6,482 bases of DNA, from positions 1-6,482 of the forward strand of contig CACXCY010000166.1 in the NCBI GenBank assembly GCA_902766265.1, in the 5' to 3' direction. Below the pieces are notes generated by a model, which was not told where the DNA came from, did not search any database, and worked only from the letters and a program-made list of their open reading frames with translations. The DNA comes from an uncultured Bacteroidota bacterium. GTDB lineage: Bacteria > Bacteroidota > Bacteroidia > Bacteroidales > P3. This document shows positions 6,477 to 6,482 of this stretch, one piece after another (within the stretch, counting starts at the first letter, position 1; the number at the start of each line of letters is the position of its first letter). The position numbers were made by a program, and so were the translations under genes.

Positions 6477-6482
6477 CCAAGA

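Overview
The window looks like chromosomal housekeeping DNA from a GC-rich member of the Bacteroidota, most likely the order Bacteroidales. Four things point there. The intergenic region holds a close match to the TTTG / TAnnTTTG promoter of that phylum. The start codons lack Shine-Dalgarno sequences. Both exported proteins have signal peptides cleaved before glutamine. The proteins themselves (OMP_b-brl_2-type beta-barrel, Bacteroidales-like TPR protein, DnaB with an N-terminal extension) have the character of that group. Species and genus cannot be read from the sequence.

Layout, left to right. Bases 1-60 may be the tail of a rightward gene that enters from the left edge, but this is weak. 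Bases 64-123 are a degenerate tandem repeat of the heptamer GTTTCAG, lying just beyond the end of a leftward operon. Bases 182-4661 hold four tightly packed minus-strand genes, transcribed right to left: an outer-membrane beta-barrel protein, coaD (coenzyme A synthesis), recG (branched-DNA helicase) and an exported TPR-repeat protein. Gaps between them are only 14, 13 and 7 bases, so they probably form one transcription unit. Bases 4662-4877 are a divergent intergenic region with a strong promoter for dnaB and a weaker candidate for the leftward operon. Bases 4878-6476 are dnaB, the replicative helicase, on the plus strand; the window ends 6 bases after its stop codon.

The genes mix genome maintenance (recG, dnaB), cofactor synthesis (coaD) and envelope functions (beta-barrel and TPR proteins). 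They do not form an evident single pathway; the shared transcript is the main link. I found no mobile element, CRISPR array, tRNA, rRNA, toxin-antitoxin pair or defence system. No undescribed system is supported by this sequence. The points most worth a second look are the heptamer repeat, the TTG start of recG and the SSB-like acidic C-terminal tip of DnaB.
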